DNA of 39,143 nucleotides from Xanthobacteraceae bacterium (GTDB lineage Bacteria; Pseudomonadota; Alphaproteobacteria; Rhizobiales; Xanthobacteraceae), in NCBI GenBank assembly GCA_030037895.1, contig JASHPW010000024.1:1-39143 (forward strand), written 5' to 3'. Of this stretch, positions 8,544 to 17,058 are shown one piece after another. Under the pieces are notes generated by a model. That model had not been told where the DNA came from. It worked only from the letters and a program-made list of their open reading frames with translations, and searched no databases. A program made the position numbers and the translations under genes. The number at the start of each line of letters is the position of its first letter. Within the stretch, counting starts at the first letter, position 1.

Positions 8544-10142
8544 ATGGATCCGAGCGATACCGCAGCTTACGGCGAAAGCTGGTACGCGGTGACAATGGTG
8601 GGGGCGACGCGGCGGCCGCAGCTCACGCTCGACCTCGATGTCGACGTCTGCGTGATCGGCGGCGGGCTTGCCGGACTGACGACGGCGCGCGAGGTGGCCC
8701 GGCGCGGCTGGTCGGTCGCGCTGGTGGAAGCCGGCCGCATCGCGGCCGGCGCCTCGGGCCGGAACACCGGGTTCGTGCTGCCCGGCTTCGCCGCCGAGGT
8801 CGACAGCCTCATCGCTCGTGTCGGCCTGCCGCGCGCCAAGGATTTGTGGGCGCTGTCACAGGCCGGCCTCGAATACGTCCGCGACACCGTCCGCGACGAA
8901 ACCATGGCCGGCATCGATCCACAGGACGGCTGGCTCTACGTCTCCAAGACCGACAATGGTGATGAGTTGCGGCGCTTCGCCGAACGCCTCGGCGAAGTCG
9001 GCTGCGAGATCGAGGAATGGCCGACCGAGCGCGTGCGCGCGGCGCTGCGCAGCGAGCGTTACTTTCACGCCATCCATTATCCGCGGGCGATTCACATCCA
9101 CCCGCTCAATTACGCCCTCGGTCTTGCCGCCGCCGCCGAGCGCGCCGGCGCCCGCATCTTCGAGCACACGCCGGCCACCGCCATCGATCCCGCGGGCGTG
9201 CGCAAGCGCATCGTCACGCCGGCGGCGCGGCTGCGCGCCAATCACGTCGTGCTCTGCGGCAACGTGCAGATCGGGGCGGTGATGCCGCGGCTTGCGGCCA
9301 CGCTCATTCCGGTCACGACCTATGTGATCACGACGGCCCCGCTCGGCCCGCGTCTCGGCGAAGCGATCGGCTATCGCGGCGCGGTCAGCGACACGGATCT
9401 GGCCGACAATCACTATCGCATCGTTGGCGGCGACCGGCTGATGTGGTCGGGCCGGGCGACGACGTGGACGCGCCATCCGCGTCGCTATGTGCGCGCGTTG
9501 ACCGCGGACATCAGGAGGACCTACCCCCAGCTCGGCGAGGTGGCCGTCGACCATGCCTGGTGCGGCACCTTGGGCAATACCATCCACCGCATGCCGCAGA
9601 TCGGCGAGCTCGGCCATGGCGTATGGCTGGCGAGCGGCTTCGGCGGCCACGGTCTCAATACCACGGCCTTGGCCGGCAACCTCATCGCCCGCGCGATCGT
9701 CGACGGCGATCAAACCTGGAAGCAATTCACGCCGTTCGAGCTCGTTTGGGCGGGCGGACTTCTCGGTCGCGTGGTGGCGCAAATATATTATTGGAGCAAA
9801 CGGCTGCGCGATGCCGAGGCCGGGCGCCGTGCCCGCGCCGCCGAGATCGCGCGCCGGCGCGTGCACGCGGCCGAAACGGTGCCCGCGGCCGAACAACAGC
9901 ACCCCGTGGCGGCGAGCGAGGACGCCGCTGCGCCGGAGACGATGGCGCAGGCTGTGCTCGTGCCCGACCTCATTCTCCCGCCGGCTGCCGGAGTGGACTC
10001 TCTTCCGCCACCCGCCGGCGTGGACTCTCCTCCGCCCGCTGCCGGCATGGAGCTGCCGGCGCAAACGCCAACTCCGCCGGACATCGTCGCCGCCGCGAAA
10101 CCGCCGCGGCGTCGCAAGCGGCGTAAGCGAGCCCCAACGTGA
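8544..10142 (+). CDS. FAD-dependent oxidoreductase, DAO family
   Basis: This 532-residue flavoprotein has a Rossmann FAD motif at residues ~33-50 (VCVIGGGLAGLTTAREVARR), followed by GRIAAGASGRNTGFVLPGF, typical of amino-acid/amine oxidases such as gamma-glutamylputrescine oxidoreductase (PuuB). The C-terminal flavin loop is WLASGFGGHGLNTTALAG. It probably oxidises a secondary amine or amino acid. After residue ~430 comes a low-complexity tail with Ala/Pro repeats, ending in the basic PPRRRKRRKRAPT; the tail is not part of the enzyme fold. ATG 8544 leads directly into the conserved N-terminus. The substrate is unknown. Confidence 0.88.
   Translation: MDPSDTAAYGESWYAVTMVGATRRPQLTLDLDVDVCVIGGGLAGLTTAREVARRGWSVALVEAGRIAAGASGRNTGFVLPGFAAEVDSLIARVGLPRAKDLWALSQAGLEYVRDTVRDETMAGIDPQDGWLYVSKTDNGDELRRFAERLGEVGCEIEEWPTERVRAALRSERYFHAIHYPRAIHIHPLNYALGLAAAAERAGARIFEHTPATAIDPAGVRKRIVTPAARLRANHVVLCGNVQIGAVMPRLAATLIPVTTYVITTAPLGPRLGEAIGYRGAVSDTDLADNHYRIVGGDRLMWSGRATTWTRHPRRYVRALTADIRRTYPQLGEVAVDHAWCGTLGNTIHRMPQIGELGHGVWLASGFGGHGLNTTALAGNLIARAIVDGDQTWKQFTPFELVWAGGLLGRVVAQIYYWSKRLRDAEAGRRARAAEIARRRVHAAETVPAAEQQHPVAASEDAAAPETMAQAVLVPDLILPPAAGVDSLPPPAGVDSPPPAAGMELPAQTPTPPDIVAAAKPPRRRKRRKRAPT
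9981..10061 (+). repeat. 27-bp minisatellite inside the oxidoreductase gene
   Basis: Three 27-bp units start at 9981, 10008 and 10035. They encode nine-residue blocks PAAGVDSLP, PPAGVDSPP and PAAGMELPA in the disordered tail of the flavoprotein. The unit is a multiple of three, so copy-number change would keep the frame. The third unit has diverged most. Confidence 0.75.
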
Positions 10143-10355
10143 CGAGGCCATGCGTAGGCGCGGCGATCGGGGCGGATTGCGGGAGGACGGGCAATAATGG
10201 GTTAATCATAGGGTTTGATTCGCCCGCTTGATGGTCACGAACAAATCGGCAACAACCGTGTCGGTCCGGTGCCCAAATAGGCGATCCGCTTTCGCTTTCT
10301 GAATATATATTTGCGCTATGATGATTCCGGGAATGGAGCGGGGGGCGCTTTCTCG

Positions 10356-11207
10356 ATGTCACTGACGCGCGGATTGGCGATCGCCGTGTTTCTTGCAGCG
10401 ATGCGCGGCATCGCCGCGGCGGCCGATCTGTCGGTGCCGGCGCCAACGCCCGCTGTGCCGCCGACCGACACGGCAGTGCCCGCATCCGATTGGATCGTCA
10501 CGCTCGGCGCCGAGACCCGTCTGGTTCCGGCCTGGCCGGGCGCACCGATCACCGAACCCATGGTGAGTGGCCTGCCGCTTTTGGGCATTCGCCAGCCTGG
10601 AACCCCGCCTGTTTTTTTCGGCGAGCGCGACAGCTTCGGATTCAGGGCCTTTGACTTCGGCGCGTTCAAGTTCGGCCCCGCCCTGAAACTCATCTGGCAG
10701 CGCAATGCGTCCGCCTATCCCGAGCTGAACGGGTTGGGCAACGTCAATTACGCGCTGCAGGCCGGCGGCTTTGCCGAATTCTGGGCGGTGCCGTGGCTGC
10801 GGCTGCGCGGCGAGGTCCGTCAAGGTTTTGGCGGCGAAACCGGCGTCACCGGCGATCTGTTCCTGGATGCGATCGCGCCGCTCGGACAATTCAGGTTCTC
10901 CGCCGGACCGCGGATGACCCTGCAGACGACGCCGGCGGTCAGTCCTTATTTCAGCATCAGCGCGGCGCAGGCCGTCGCCTCGGGGTTGCCGGCCTACAGC
11001 GCGACCGGCGGATTCTATTCATATGGCGCCGGCGGCAAGGTGGAATATTTCTGGAGCCCGCAATGGGAGACTCACGGCTTCGTGGAATATGAACGGCTCA
11101 CCGACTCGGCTGCCGATTCCCCGCTCGTGACCGAGCGCGGCTCGCCGAACCAATTCACCTTCGGGGCGGGCGCCACCTATTCCTTCGCCATGAAGCCGTT
11201 GTGGTGA
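10356..11207 (+). CDS. MipA/OmpV-family outer-membrane protein
   Basis: The product is 283 residues with a signal peptide (SLTRGLAIAVFLAAMRGIAAAADL, cleavage after AAA) and a Pro-rich linker, then a beta-barrel pattern of alternating aromatic and polar residues (FGERDSFGFRAFDFGAFKFG, GGFAEFWAVPWLRLRGEVRQ). It ends in FTFGAGATYSFAMKPLW, with an aromatic C-terminal residue as in outer-membrane barrels. The family is associated with murein-scaffold or porin-like roles; the specific role is unknown. ATG 10356 is chosen because the signal peptide then starts cleanly. The AT-rich ~200 nt upstream (GAATATATATTTGCGC) probably holds the promoter. Confidence 0.8.
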   Translation: MSLTRGLAIAVFLAAMRGIAAAADLSVPAPTPAVPPTDTAVPASDWIVTLGAETRLVPAWPGAPITEPMVSGLPLLGIRQPGTPPVFFGERDSFGFRAFDFGAFKFGPALKLIWQRNASAYPELNGLGNVNYALQAGGFAEFWAVPWLRLRGEVRQGFGGETGVTGDLFLDAIAPLGQFRFSAGPRMTLQTTPAVSPYFSISAAQAVASGLPAYSATGGFYSYGAGGKVEYFWSPQWETHGFVEYERLTDSAADSPLVTERGSPNQFTFGAGATYSFAMKPLW

Positions 11208-11347
11208 TTGCAGTGCGCCTTCGGCGCGCGCTCACGCGGGCCGAAGCGCATCCACGGCCCGGCAATTTCTGCCCGCAGGCCGGCATTATCCGTCCAGGCA
11301 CGACCGCGGCTCCGCTGTAAGCCATTGAAACAGCATGTTGAACCTCA

Positions 11348-11363
11348 TGGCACGGCGCTTGCT
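11348..11363 (+). promoter_or_regulatory. Sigma-54 promoter of flgE
   Basis: TGGCACGGCGCTTGCT is an exact fit to the sigma-54 -24/-12 consensus TGGCACG-N4-TTGCW with GG and GC ten bases apart. It lies 74 nt before the flgE ATG. Hook genes are sigma-54 dependent in Caulobacter. Confidence 0.88.
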
Positions 11364-11436
11364 GCAAGCGGGCCGGAGTAGGGCGCCCGGTCGTACCCGC
11401 CGCTCGTTGAGTTGAGGATCGAGTTGGAGACGTGTC

Positions 11437-13485
11437 ATGGGTATCTTTGATGCATTGACCACCGCCGTCGCGGGGTTGCAGGCGCAGTCGTTCGCGCTGC
11501 AAAACATTTCCGGCAACATCGCCAATTCGGAGACCACCGGATACAAGGAAACGGACACGACCTTTGCGGACATGGTTTCGGCCGCCGCTCAGGGGCAGCA
11601 GTCCGCGGACGGAGTAACCGCCAACTCGGTCGCCACCAACACGGTGCAGGGGACGATCGAAAGCACGTCGGTGTCGACCGACATGGCGATCAATGGCGAC
11701 GGCTTTTTCGTCGTCGCGATGCCGACCGGTACTGCCGACAACGAGCCGGTATTCAGCGGCGTCGACGATTATACGCGCGCCGGCGACTTTCAGTTGAACT
11801 CGGACGGATATCTGGTCAACGGCTCGGGCTATTATCTGATGGGCATTCCCCTCGATTCCTCCACCGGCAACCCGGTCGGCAACACCCCCGAGGTTCTGCA
11901 GTTCAACGACGAGTTCGTGCCGGCGGAGGCGACGACGGAGATCACTTATCAGGCGAACCTGCCGAGCGATCCGAGTTCGGGGATATTGGACCCGGTCGAT
12001 TTCGAAGCCAACCCGCTCGCCGGCGCGCCTGTCGCGGCGGAGATCGACGGCACCGGCGCAACCCTCAAGCCGGACGCGGCGGCTGTTGGAACAAGTTCGG
12101 GCGTTGATCTCACCTCCGACACCACGCTTACTTCGCTGGGTCTGACGACAGGTGACACGTTTACGATCGACGACGGCACGACGACGACGACGTATACCAT
12201 AGCGTCAGATGACACGATCACGGCCGACAACGGCACGGACACGGAGACATATGACTCTGCGGGATCAGAAAACACGGTCGGCGACCTGATAACCGCGATC
12301 AACGGTGGCGCTACGGGCGGTAACCCTACGGTCACTGCCGCCCTCAATTCGAGCAACGATCTCGTTCTCACCGGCGCCAACGATACGGTCTTGATCACCA
12401 CCGGGGGCACCGGCGCGAGCGATGTTGGCTTCGGCTCGGGCAATAATTCGTTTGACCCGACCAATTTGCTGACGCAGGGCGCCGTATCGCCAGGCCAGAC
12501 TCTGACCGTCTCGGTGGGTGGCGGCCCGGCGCAGACCATCACCTTCGGCACCGGCACGGGCGAGGTCGCCACTTTGACGCAATTGCAGAGCGCGGTTCAG
12601 GGTCTCACCGGCGTGACCGGCACGGTTAACACCGCGAATGGCGATATCACGCTGACGGCGCAAAGCCCGACCGACAGCATCACCGTCGGCGGCACGGCAA
12701 CGGCGGAGGAGTTCGGCATCCAGAACACCACCGCGCTTCCCGCCAACGGCACCGTCGTCGCCAACGACTCCACGACCTTCACCGATCAGTCGATCGACGG
12801 CGGTTCCATCACGGCTTATGACTCCGAGGGCAATCCGGTCAACGTGCAGTTCCGCTGGGCGGAAACGAGCAGCGGTACGTGGCAGCTCTTCTACGAAACC
12901 GATTCAAGCGCCACCGGCACCGAAGCCCAATGGCAAAACGTCGGCACCACGTTCACGTTCAATTCCAGCGGTGAATTGACGCCGCCAATCTCGAGCGTGG
13001 CGATCGATAACCTGACGGTGAACGGCGACAATCTCGGCAACGTCCAGCTCAATTTCGGCGCCAACGGCCTCACTCAGTTTGCCGATTCAAGCTCGAGCAG
13101 CGAGGCCACGGTGAACACGCTGCAGCAAAACGGCTACGCCGCAGGCACGCTGCAATCAATCGCGGTCAACGATCAGAACGAGATCACGGGAACGTTCTCC
13201 AACGGGCAGACCATTCCGTTGGCGCAGATCACGCTGGCGACGTTCTCCGGAGCGGACTCCCTTCAGGCGCTTAATGGCCAAGCCTATGCAGCCACCACCG
13301 ATTCAGGACCGCCGGTCTACGGCGCCGGCGGCACCGTCGAGGGCAGCTCGCTCGAATCCTCCAACGTCGATATCGCGACGCAATTCAGCGATCTCATCGT
13401 GGCGCAGCAAGCCTACTCGGCCAACGCCCGCGTGATGTCGACCGCCGACCAGATGATCCAGAGTTTGCTGCAAGTGATTCAATAA
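11437..13485 (+). CDS. flgE: Flagellar hook protein FlgE, enlarged
   Basis: FlgE polymerises into the hook joining rod and filament. N-terminal D0 motif LQAQSFALQNISGNIANSET and C-terminal QFSDLIVAQQAYSANARVMS are the conserved rod/hook/filament ends. At 682 residues it is much longer than a typical ~400-residue hook protein. The excess is two flagellin-IN-like domains at about residues 225-345 and 350-430 (TVGDLITAINGG, GQTLTVSVGGGPAQTI). GGAG lies 7-8 nt before ATG 11437, and a sigma-54 site lies further upstream. flgK starts 51 nt downstream, so it heads a flgE-flgK-flgL operon. Confidence 0.95.
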   Translation: MGIFDALTTAVAGLQAQSFALQNISGNIANSETTGYKETDTTFADMVSAAAQGQQSADGVTANSVATNTVQGTIESTSVSTDMAINGDGFFVVAMPTGTADNEPVFSGVDDYTRAGDFQLNSDGYLVNGSGYYLMGIPLDSSTGNPVGNTPEVLQFNDEFVPAEATTEITYQANLPSDPSSGILDPVDFEANPLAGAPVAAEIDGTGATLKPDAAAVGTSSGVDLTSDTTLTSLGLTTGDTFTIDDGTTTTTYTIASDDTITADNGTDTETYDSAGSENTVGDLITAINGGATGGNPTVTAALNSSNDLVLTGANDTVLITTGGTGASDVGFGSGNNSFDPTNLLTQGAVSPGQTLTVSVGGGPAQTITFGTGTGEVATLTQLQSAVQGLTGVTGTVNTANGDITLTAQSPTDSITVGGTATAEEFGIQNTTALPANGTVVANDSTTFTDQSIDGGSITAYDSEGNPVNVQFRWAETSSGTWQLFYETDSSATGTEAQWQNVGTTFTFNSSGELTPPISSVAIDNLTVNGDNLGNVQLNFGANGLTQFADSSSSSEATVNTLQQNGYAAGTLQSIAVNDQNEITGTFSNGQTIPLAQITLATFSGADSLQALNGQAYAATTDSGPPVYGAGGTVEGSSLESSNVDIATQFSDLIVAQQAYSANARVMSTADQMIQSLLQVIQ

Positions 13486-13536
13486 GACAGCGGGTAGGCC
13501 GTTGCCAGGTCTGCGCGGTAGCTGAGCGGAGGCACA

Positions 13537-15396
13537 ATGGGCCTTTCTCAAGCGTTGTCGGCCGCCGTAGCCGGCATAAATGCTACCCAGCAAAGTCTTT
13601 CGGTGATCGCCGGCAACGTGGCGAATGCCGATACGACCGGCTACGTCAACGAGAGCGTTAATCAGACCGAAGTCGCCACGGAAGGCCAGACTGGAACAAG
13701 CGTCGACGTCACTGGGGTCAATCGCGACCTCAACACGTTGCTGCAGAGCCAATTGTGGACGGCAACCTCCGGCGATTCTTATGCGGACACGGCGTCGCAG
13801 TTCTATCAGGAGCTCCAGCAAATCTACGGCACGCCGGGATCCTCTACATCTTTTGACGCGATTTTCGACGATTTTACCACGGCGGTGCAATCGCTCGCGG
13901 CGGATCCGAGCTCGTCTTCCGAGCAGACCGCCGTCATCAGCGCGGCGCAGCAGGTGGCGCAAACGCTGAATTCGATGACGACAAGCATTCAGCAATTACG
14001 CACGGAAGCGGAGCAAGGCATCGCGTCCGATGTGCAGTCGGCGAACGGTTTGCTTCAGCAGATCGCCCAGATCAATGGGCAACTCCAAAGCTCCACCACT
14101 TCCGACAGCGCGACGGCAACCCTTGAGGACCAGGAGGGTGAGGATATTACTCAGCTCAGTCAGCTGATGAATGTCAACGTGGTGCAAGGTTCCAACAACC
14201 AGGTTTCCATCTTCACCAGCACGGGCCAGCAACTCGTAGCCGGAACGCAAGCCTCGCAGCTCAGCTTCGATGACGTGGGGACGCTGTCCGCCACCGCGCT
14301 ATGGAGCGCCGATCCGAGCGAAGATGGGGCGGGCACCATCACGCTAACATCGCCGGGCGGCGCCACGACGGACCTCATCGCGACCGGTGCCATCCAGTCC
14401 GGTCAACTCGCCGCCTACGTCCAGATGCGCGATGACATTCTGCCGCAGGCGCAGGACCAACTCGACGAATTCGCCAACCAGATGTCGCAGGCGCTGTCGA
14501 ACCAGACGACGAGCGGAACTGCGGTGACGTCCGGATCGCAGTCGGGATACAGCATCGACACCAGTTCGCTCCAGCCCGGCAATACCATCCAACTCACCTA
14601 TACCGACAGTACAGGCACGCAGCAGACCGTGACGATCGTGTCGCTCGGCGCCGGGGGAACGCTGCCGCAGAATTCGTCGGCTTCGGGAAATCAAGAGATC
14701 GGAGTGGATTTTTCCGGCGGCGTGGCTTCGGTCGTGGCGCAGCTCAATGCCGCGTTGGGAACAAATCTACAATTCTCCAATCCTTCGGGGACGGTCTTGC
14801 AGGTGGTCAATAACAACAGCAGCACCACCGTCGACTCGTTGTCGGAGACCTCGACGGTGACGTCGCTCACCAGCGGCAGCGCCGCGCTGCCGCTGTTTAC
14901 CGACAGCAACGGCGAGCCGATCACCGGCGCCAACACCTCTAGCGGCTCGCAGACCACGGGCTTGGCCGGCACCATCGAGGTCAATCCCGCGCTCGTTTCA
15001 TCGCCGTCCAGCCTGGTCGATTACTCCTCGGATACCGCCTCAGGCGACACGACGCGCCCCAATTTTATCCTCAATCAGCTGACCGACGCATCGCTGACAT
15101 ATTCGCCGACCACCGGCGTGGGCAGTCAGACGCAGCCCTACAGCGGTACGCTGACGGACTATCTGAGCCAAGTAGTCAGCCAGCAGAGCCAGGCGGCGAA
15201 CGCGGCGACCAATCTGCAACAGGGCCAGGACACCGTCTTGAGCACGCTGCAACAGAGCTTCAACGATCAATCCGGCGTCAACATCGACACCCAAATGTCG
15301 AACCTCATCGCGCTGCAAAACGCCTATGGCGCCAATGCGCGCGTGATGTCGACGATCCAGGATCTGATGCAAACGTTGCTGCAAGTGGGGGCGTAA
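13537..15396 (+). CDS. flgK: Hook-associated protein 1, FlgK
   Basis: FlgK forms the first junction ring between hook and filament and is exported by the flagellar type III system. The 619-residue protein begins MGLSQALSAAVAGINATQQS and contains SVIAGNVANADTTGY, the FlgK form of the rod/hook motif; it ends with LIALQNAYGANARVMSTIQD, the C-terminal D0 helix. A Ser/Thr/Gln-rich variable middle is present. GGAGG lies 6-7 nt before ATG. The stop codon overlaps the flgL start by 1 nt (TAATG), indicating translational coupling. Its export chaperone FlgN is encoded at 25383-25835. Confidence 0.95.
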   Translation: MGLSQALSAAVAGINATQQSLSVIAGNVANADTTGYVNESVNQTEVATEGQTGTSVDVTGVNRDLNTLLQSQLWTATSGDSYADTASQFYQELQQIYGTPGSSTSFDAIFDDFTTAVQSLAADPSSSSEQTAVISAAQQVAQTLNSMTTSIQQLRTEAEQGIASDVQSANGLLQQIAQINGQLQSSTTSDSATATLEDQEGEDITQLSQLMNVNVVQGSNNQVSIFTSTGQQLVAGTQASQLSFDDVGTLSATALWSADPSEDGAGTITLTSPGGATTDLIATGAIQSGQLAAYVQMRDDILPQAQDQLDEFANQMSQALSNQTTSGTAVTSGSQSGYSIDTSSLQPGNTIQLTYTDSTGTQQTVTIVSLGAGGTLPQNSSASGNQEIGVDFSGGVASVVAQLNAALGTNLQFSNPSGTVLQVVNNNSSTTVDSLSETSTVTSLTSGSAALPLFTDSNGEPITGANTSSGSQTTGLAGTIEVNPALVSSPSSLVDYSSDTASGDTTRPNFILNQLTDASLTYSPTTGVGSQTQPYSGTLTDYLSQVVSQQSQAANAATNLQQGQDTVLSTLQQSFNDQSGVNIDTQMSNLIALQNAYGANARVMSTIQDLMQTLLQVGA

Positions 15397-16889
15397 TGAG
15401 CATTACCGGACCCGGCTCGGTCACCGCCACCAATCTGCTGGCGCAGAACAACATCTTCAATCAGCTCGACACGTTGAGCCAGGAGCTTGGCACCGGCGAG
15501 GCCGCGACGACCTATTCCGGCCTGGGCTCGCAGGCCGGGCTGGCGCTGCAGCTCAACGCGCAGCTCGAAGCGATCGACGGCTACAGCAGCACGGCCACCA
15601 CGGTCGGCACAACCTTGAGCATCGCCCAATCGGCGCTAAGCCAGCTAAGTAGCATCAGCGATTCGGTCTCGGAATCGCTGAGCGATCAAGGCGATTTTTC
15701 GCTCGATAGCACCGGGCAGACGTCCACGCAGGAATCCGCGGCCTCTTATCTCGACGAAATTCTATCCCTGCTCAACACGCAAGTTGGAAGCAGCTACCTG
15801 TTCTCCGGCAGCGCGACGGGTCAGCCGTCCGTCGCCAGCGCCGATACGATTCTCAACGGCAACGGGACTCAGAACGGACTTGTCCAGGTCATACAAAACC
15901 AGTTGCAGGCCGACGAGGGTGTCAACGATACCGGTCGTTTGTCGACCGCGGTAAGTGGATCGCAGCTGACGCTAAGCAGCGATGGCTCTCCATTCGGGTT
16001 TCAGCTTTCAGGCGTAACTTCGAGCCTGACCGGTGGGTCAGCGAGTGGCCCGACCGGCTCGCCGCCGACGATTACTGTCAATCTTGGCGCTGACACGGCT
16101 GCTGGCGATACGGTTACGTTCGACCTTACGCTCCCCGACGGTTCCACGCAGAACATCACGCTGACGGCGACCACCGCCTCGCCGCCGGGCACAAACCAGT
16201 TCACCATCGGCACCGACGCGGCCTCCACTGCGACTAACATGCAAACTGCGCTCAATACCGCCGTTTCCAGCCTCGCGCAGACGGCACTGCCGGCCGCTTC
16301 CGCCATCGCCGCCGCCAATAATTTCTTTTCGGACCCGCCGCAGGTGCCAAACGGTCCGCCCTACGACACGGCCACGGCCTTGGTGGACGGCAGCGCTACT
16401 ACGGTCCAGTGGTACACTGGCGGAAACAGTTCGACGCCGTTGCAGACCGCGACGGCGCAGGTGGGGTCGTCGCTGACCGTCGCCTACGGCATGCAAGCCA
16501 ACGAGCCGGCCATCACCTCGCTCCTTGCCAACGTCGCCGTGCTCGCCGCCACGACCTATTCCGCGAGCGATTCGAACGCGGAAGCAAGCTACGACGCGCT
16601 TTGCCAAAGCGTCCAAACGAACCTCAGCGGCCAATCGGGCACGCAATCGATCAGCGATATCGAAGCCAACCTCGCCAACGCGCAGACCACCATCACCAAC
16701 GCGACGGCAATAAACACGCAGACGCAGACCACATTGCAGGACATGCTGCAAGGGGTCGAAGGCGTCAACGACAACCAGATCGGCGAGGATATTCTGACGC
16801 TGCAGAACGATCTCTCGGCGTCGATGTCGGTGACGGCGCGGCTGGCGCAGATGAGCCTCGTCAATTATCTCGCGCCGGTGACCGGTTAG
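15396..16889 (+). CDS. flgL: Hook-associated protein 3, FlgL
   Basis: FlgL is the second junction protein and is flagellin-like at its ends. The N-terminus (TATNLLAQNNIFNQLDTLSQ, then ELGTGEAATTYSGLGSQAG) and the C-terminus (SVTARLAQMSLVNYLAPVTG) fit alphaproteobacterial FlgL. An insert of roughly residues 200-310 (VNLGADTAAGDTVTFDLTLP) resembles the IN-type modules of FlgE, making the 497-residue protein longer than the ~300-350 residues usual elsewhere. The start overlaps flgK by 1 nt. It is the last gene of the operon; a repeat element with hairpins follows at once. Confidence 0.9.
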   Translation: MSITGPGSVTATNLLAQNNIFNQLDTLSQELGTGEAATTYSGLGSQAGLALQLNAQLEAIDGYSSTATTVGTTLSIAQSALSQLSSISDSVSESLSDQGDFSLDSTGQTSTQESAASYLDEILSLLNTQVGSSYLFSGSATGQPSVASADTILNGNGTQNGLVQVIQNQLQADEGVNDTGRLSTAVSGSQLTLSSDGSPFGFQLSGVTSSLTGGSASGPTGSPPTITVNLGADTAAGDTVTFDLTLPDGSTQNITLTATTASPPGTNQFTIGTDAASTATNMQTALNTAVSSLAQTALPAASAIAAANNFFSDPPQVPNGPPYDTATALVDGSATTVQWYTGGNSSTPLQTATAQVGSSLTVAYGMQANEPAITSLLANVAVLAATTYSASDSNAEASYDALCQSVQTNLSGQSGTQSISDIEANLANAQTTITNATAINTQTQTTLQDMLQGVEGVNDNQIGEDILTLQNDLSASMSVTARLAQMSLVNYLAPVTG

Positions 16890-16890
16890 A

Positions 16891-17014
16891 GAGCATGATC
16901 CGGAAAAAGCCTGCCCCGGACTTGATTCGGGGTGGAAGCCGGTTTTCCGAAAAGATCGCTCCACCAAAAAGCTGGAGCGTGATGACAACTCGAAGATAAG
17001 TCGTCATCACGCTC
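16891..17014. repeat. Composite inverted-repeat element after flgL
   Basis: Nested palindromes start 2 nt after the flgL stop. Outer arms 16897-16907 (GATCCGGAAAA) and 16943-16957 pair apart from a small bulge; an inner CCCCG/CGGGG pair lies at 16914-16932. A second perfect 12-bp inverted repeat follows, GAGCGTGATGAC at 16975-16986 and its complement at 17003-17014. The CATGATCCGGAAAA/TTTTCCG pattern is typical of short intergenic repeats scattered in Bradyrhizobium-like genomes. It may also help end the flg transcript, although no T-run follows. Confidence 0.7.
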
Positions 17015-17058
17015 TAATGCGGGCGAAGGTCGGGCGCGGCCGGACGTGCATACCCTAT

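Noticed and set aside
8856-10151. A 431-codon minus-strand frame under the FAD oxidoreductase
   Set aside because: Arg/Gly-rich antisense shadow; the plus strand has intact FAD motifs.
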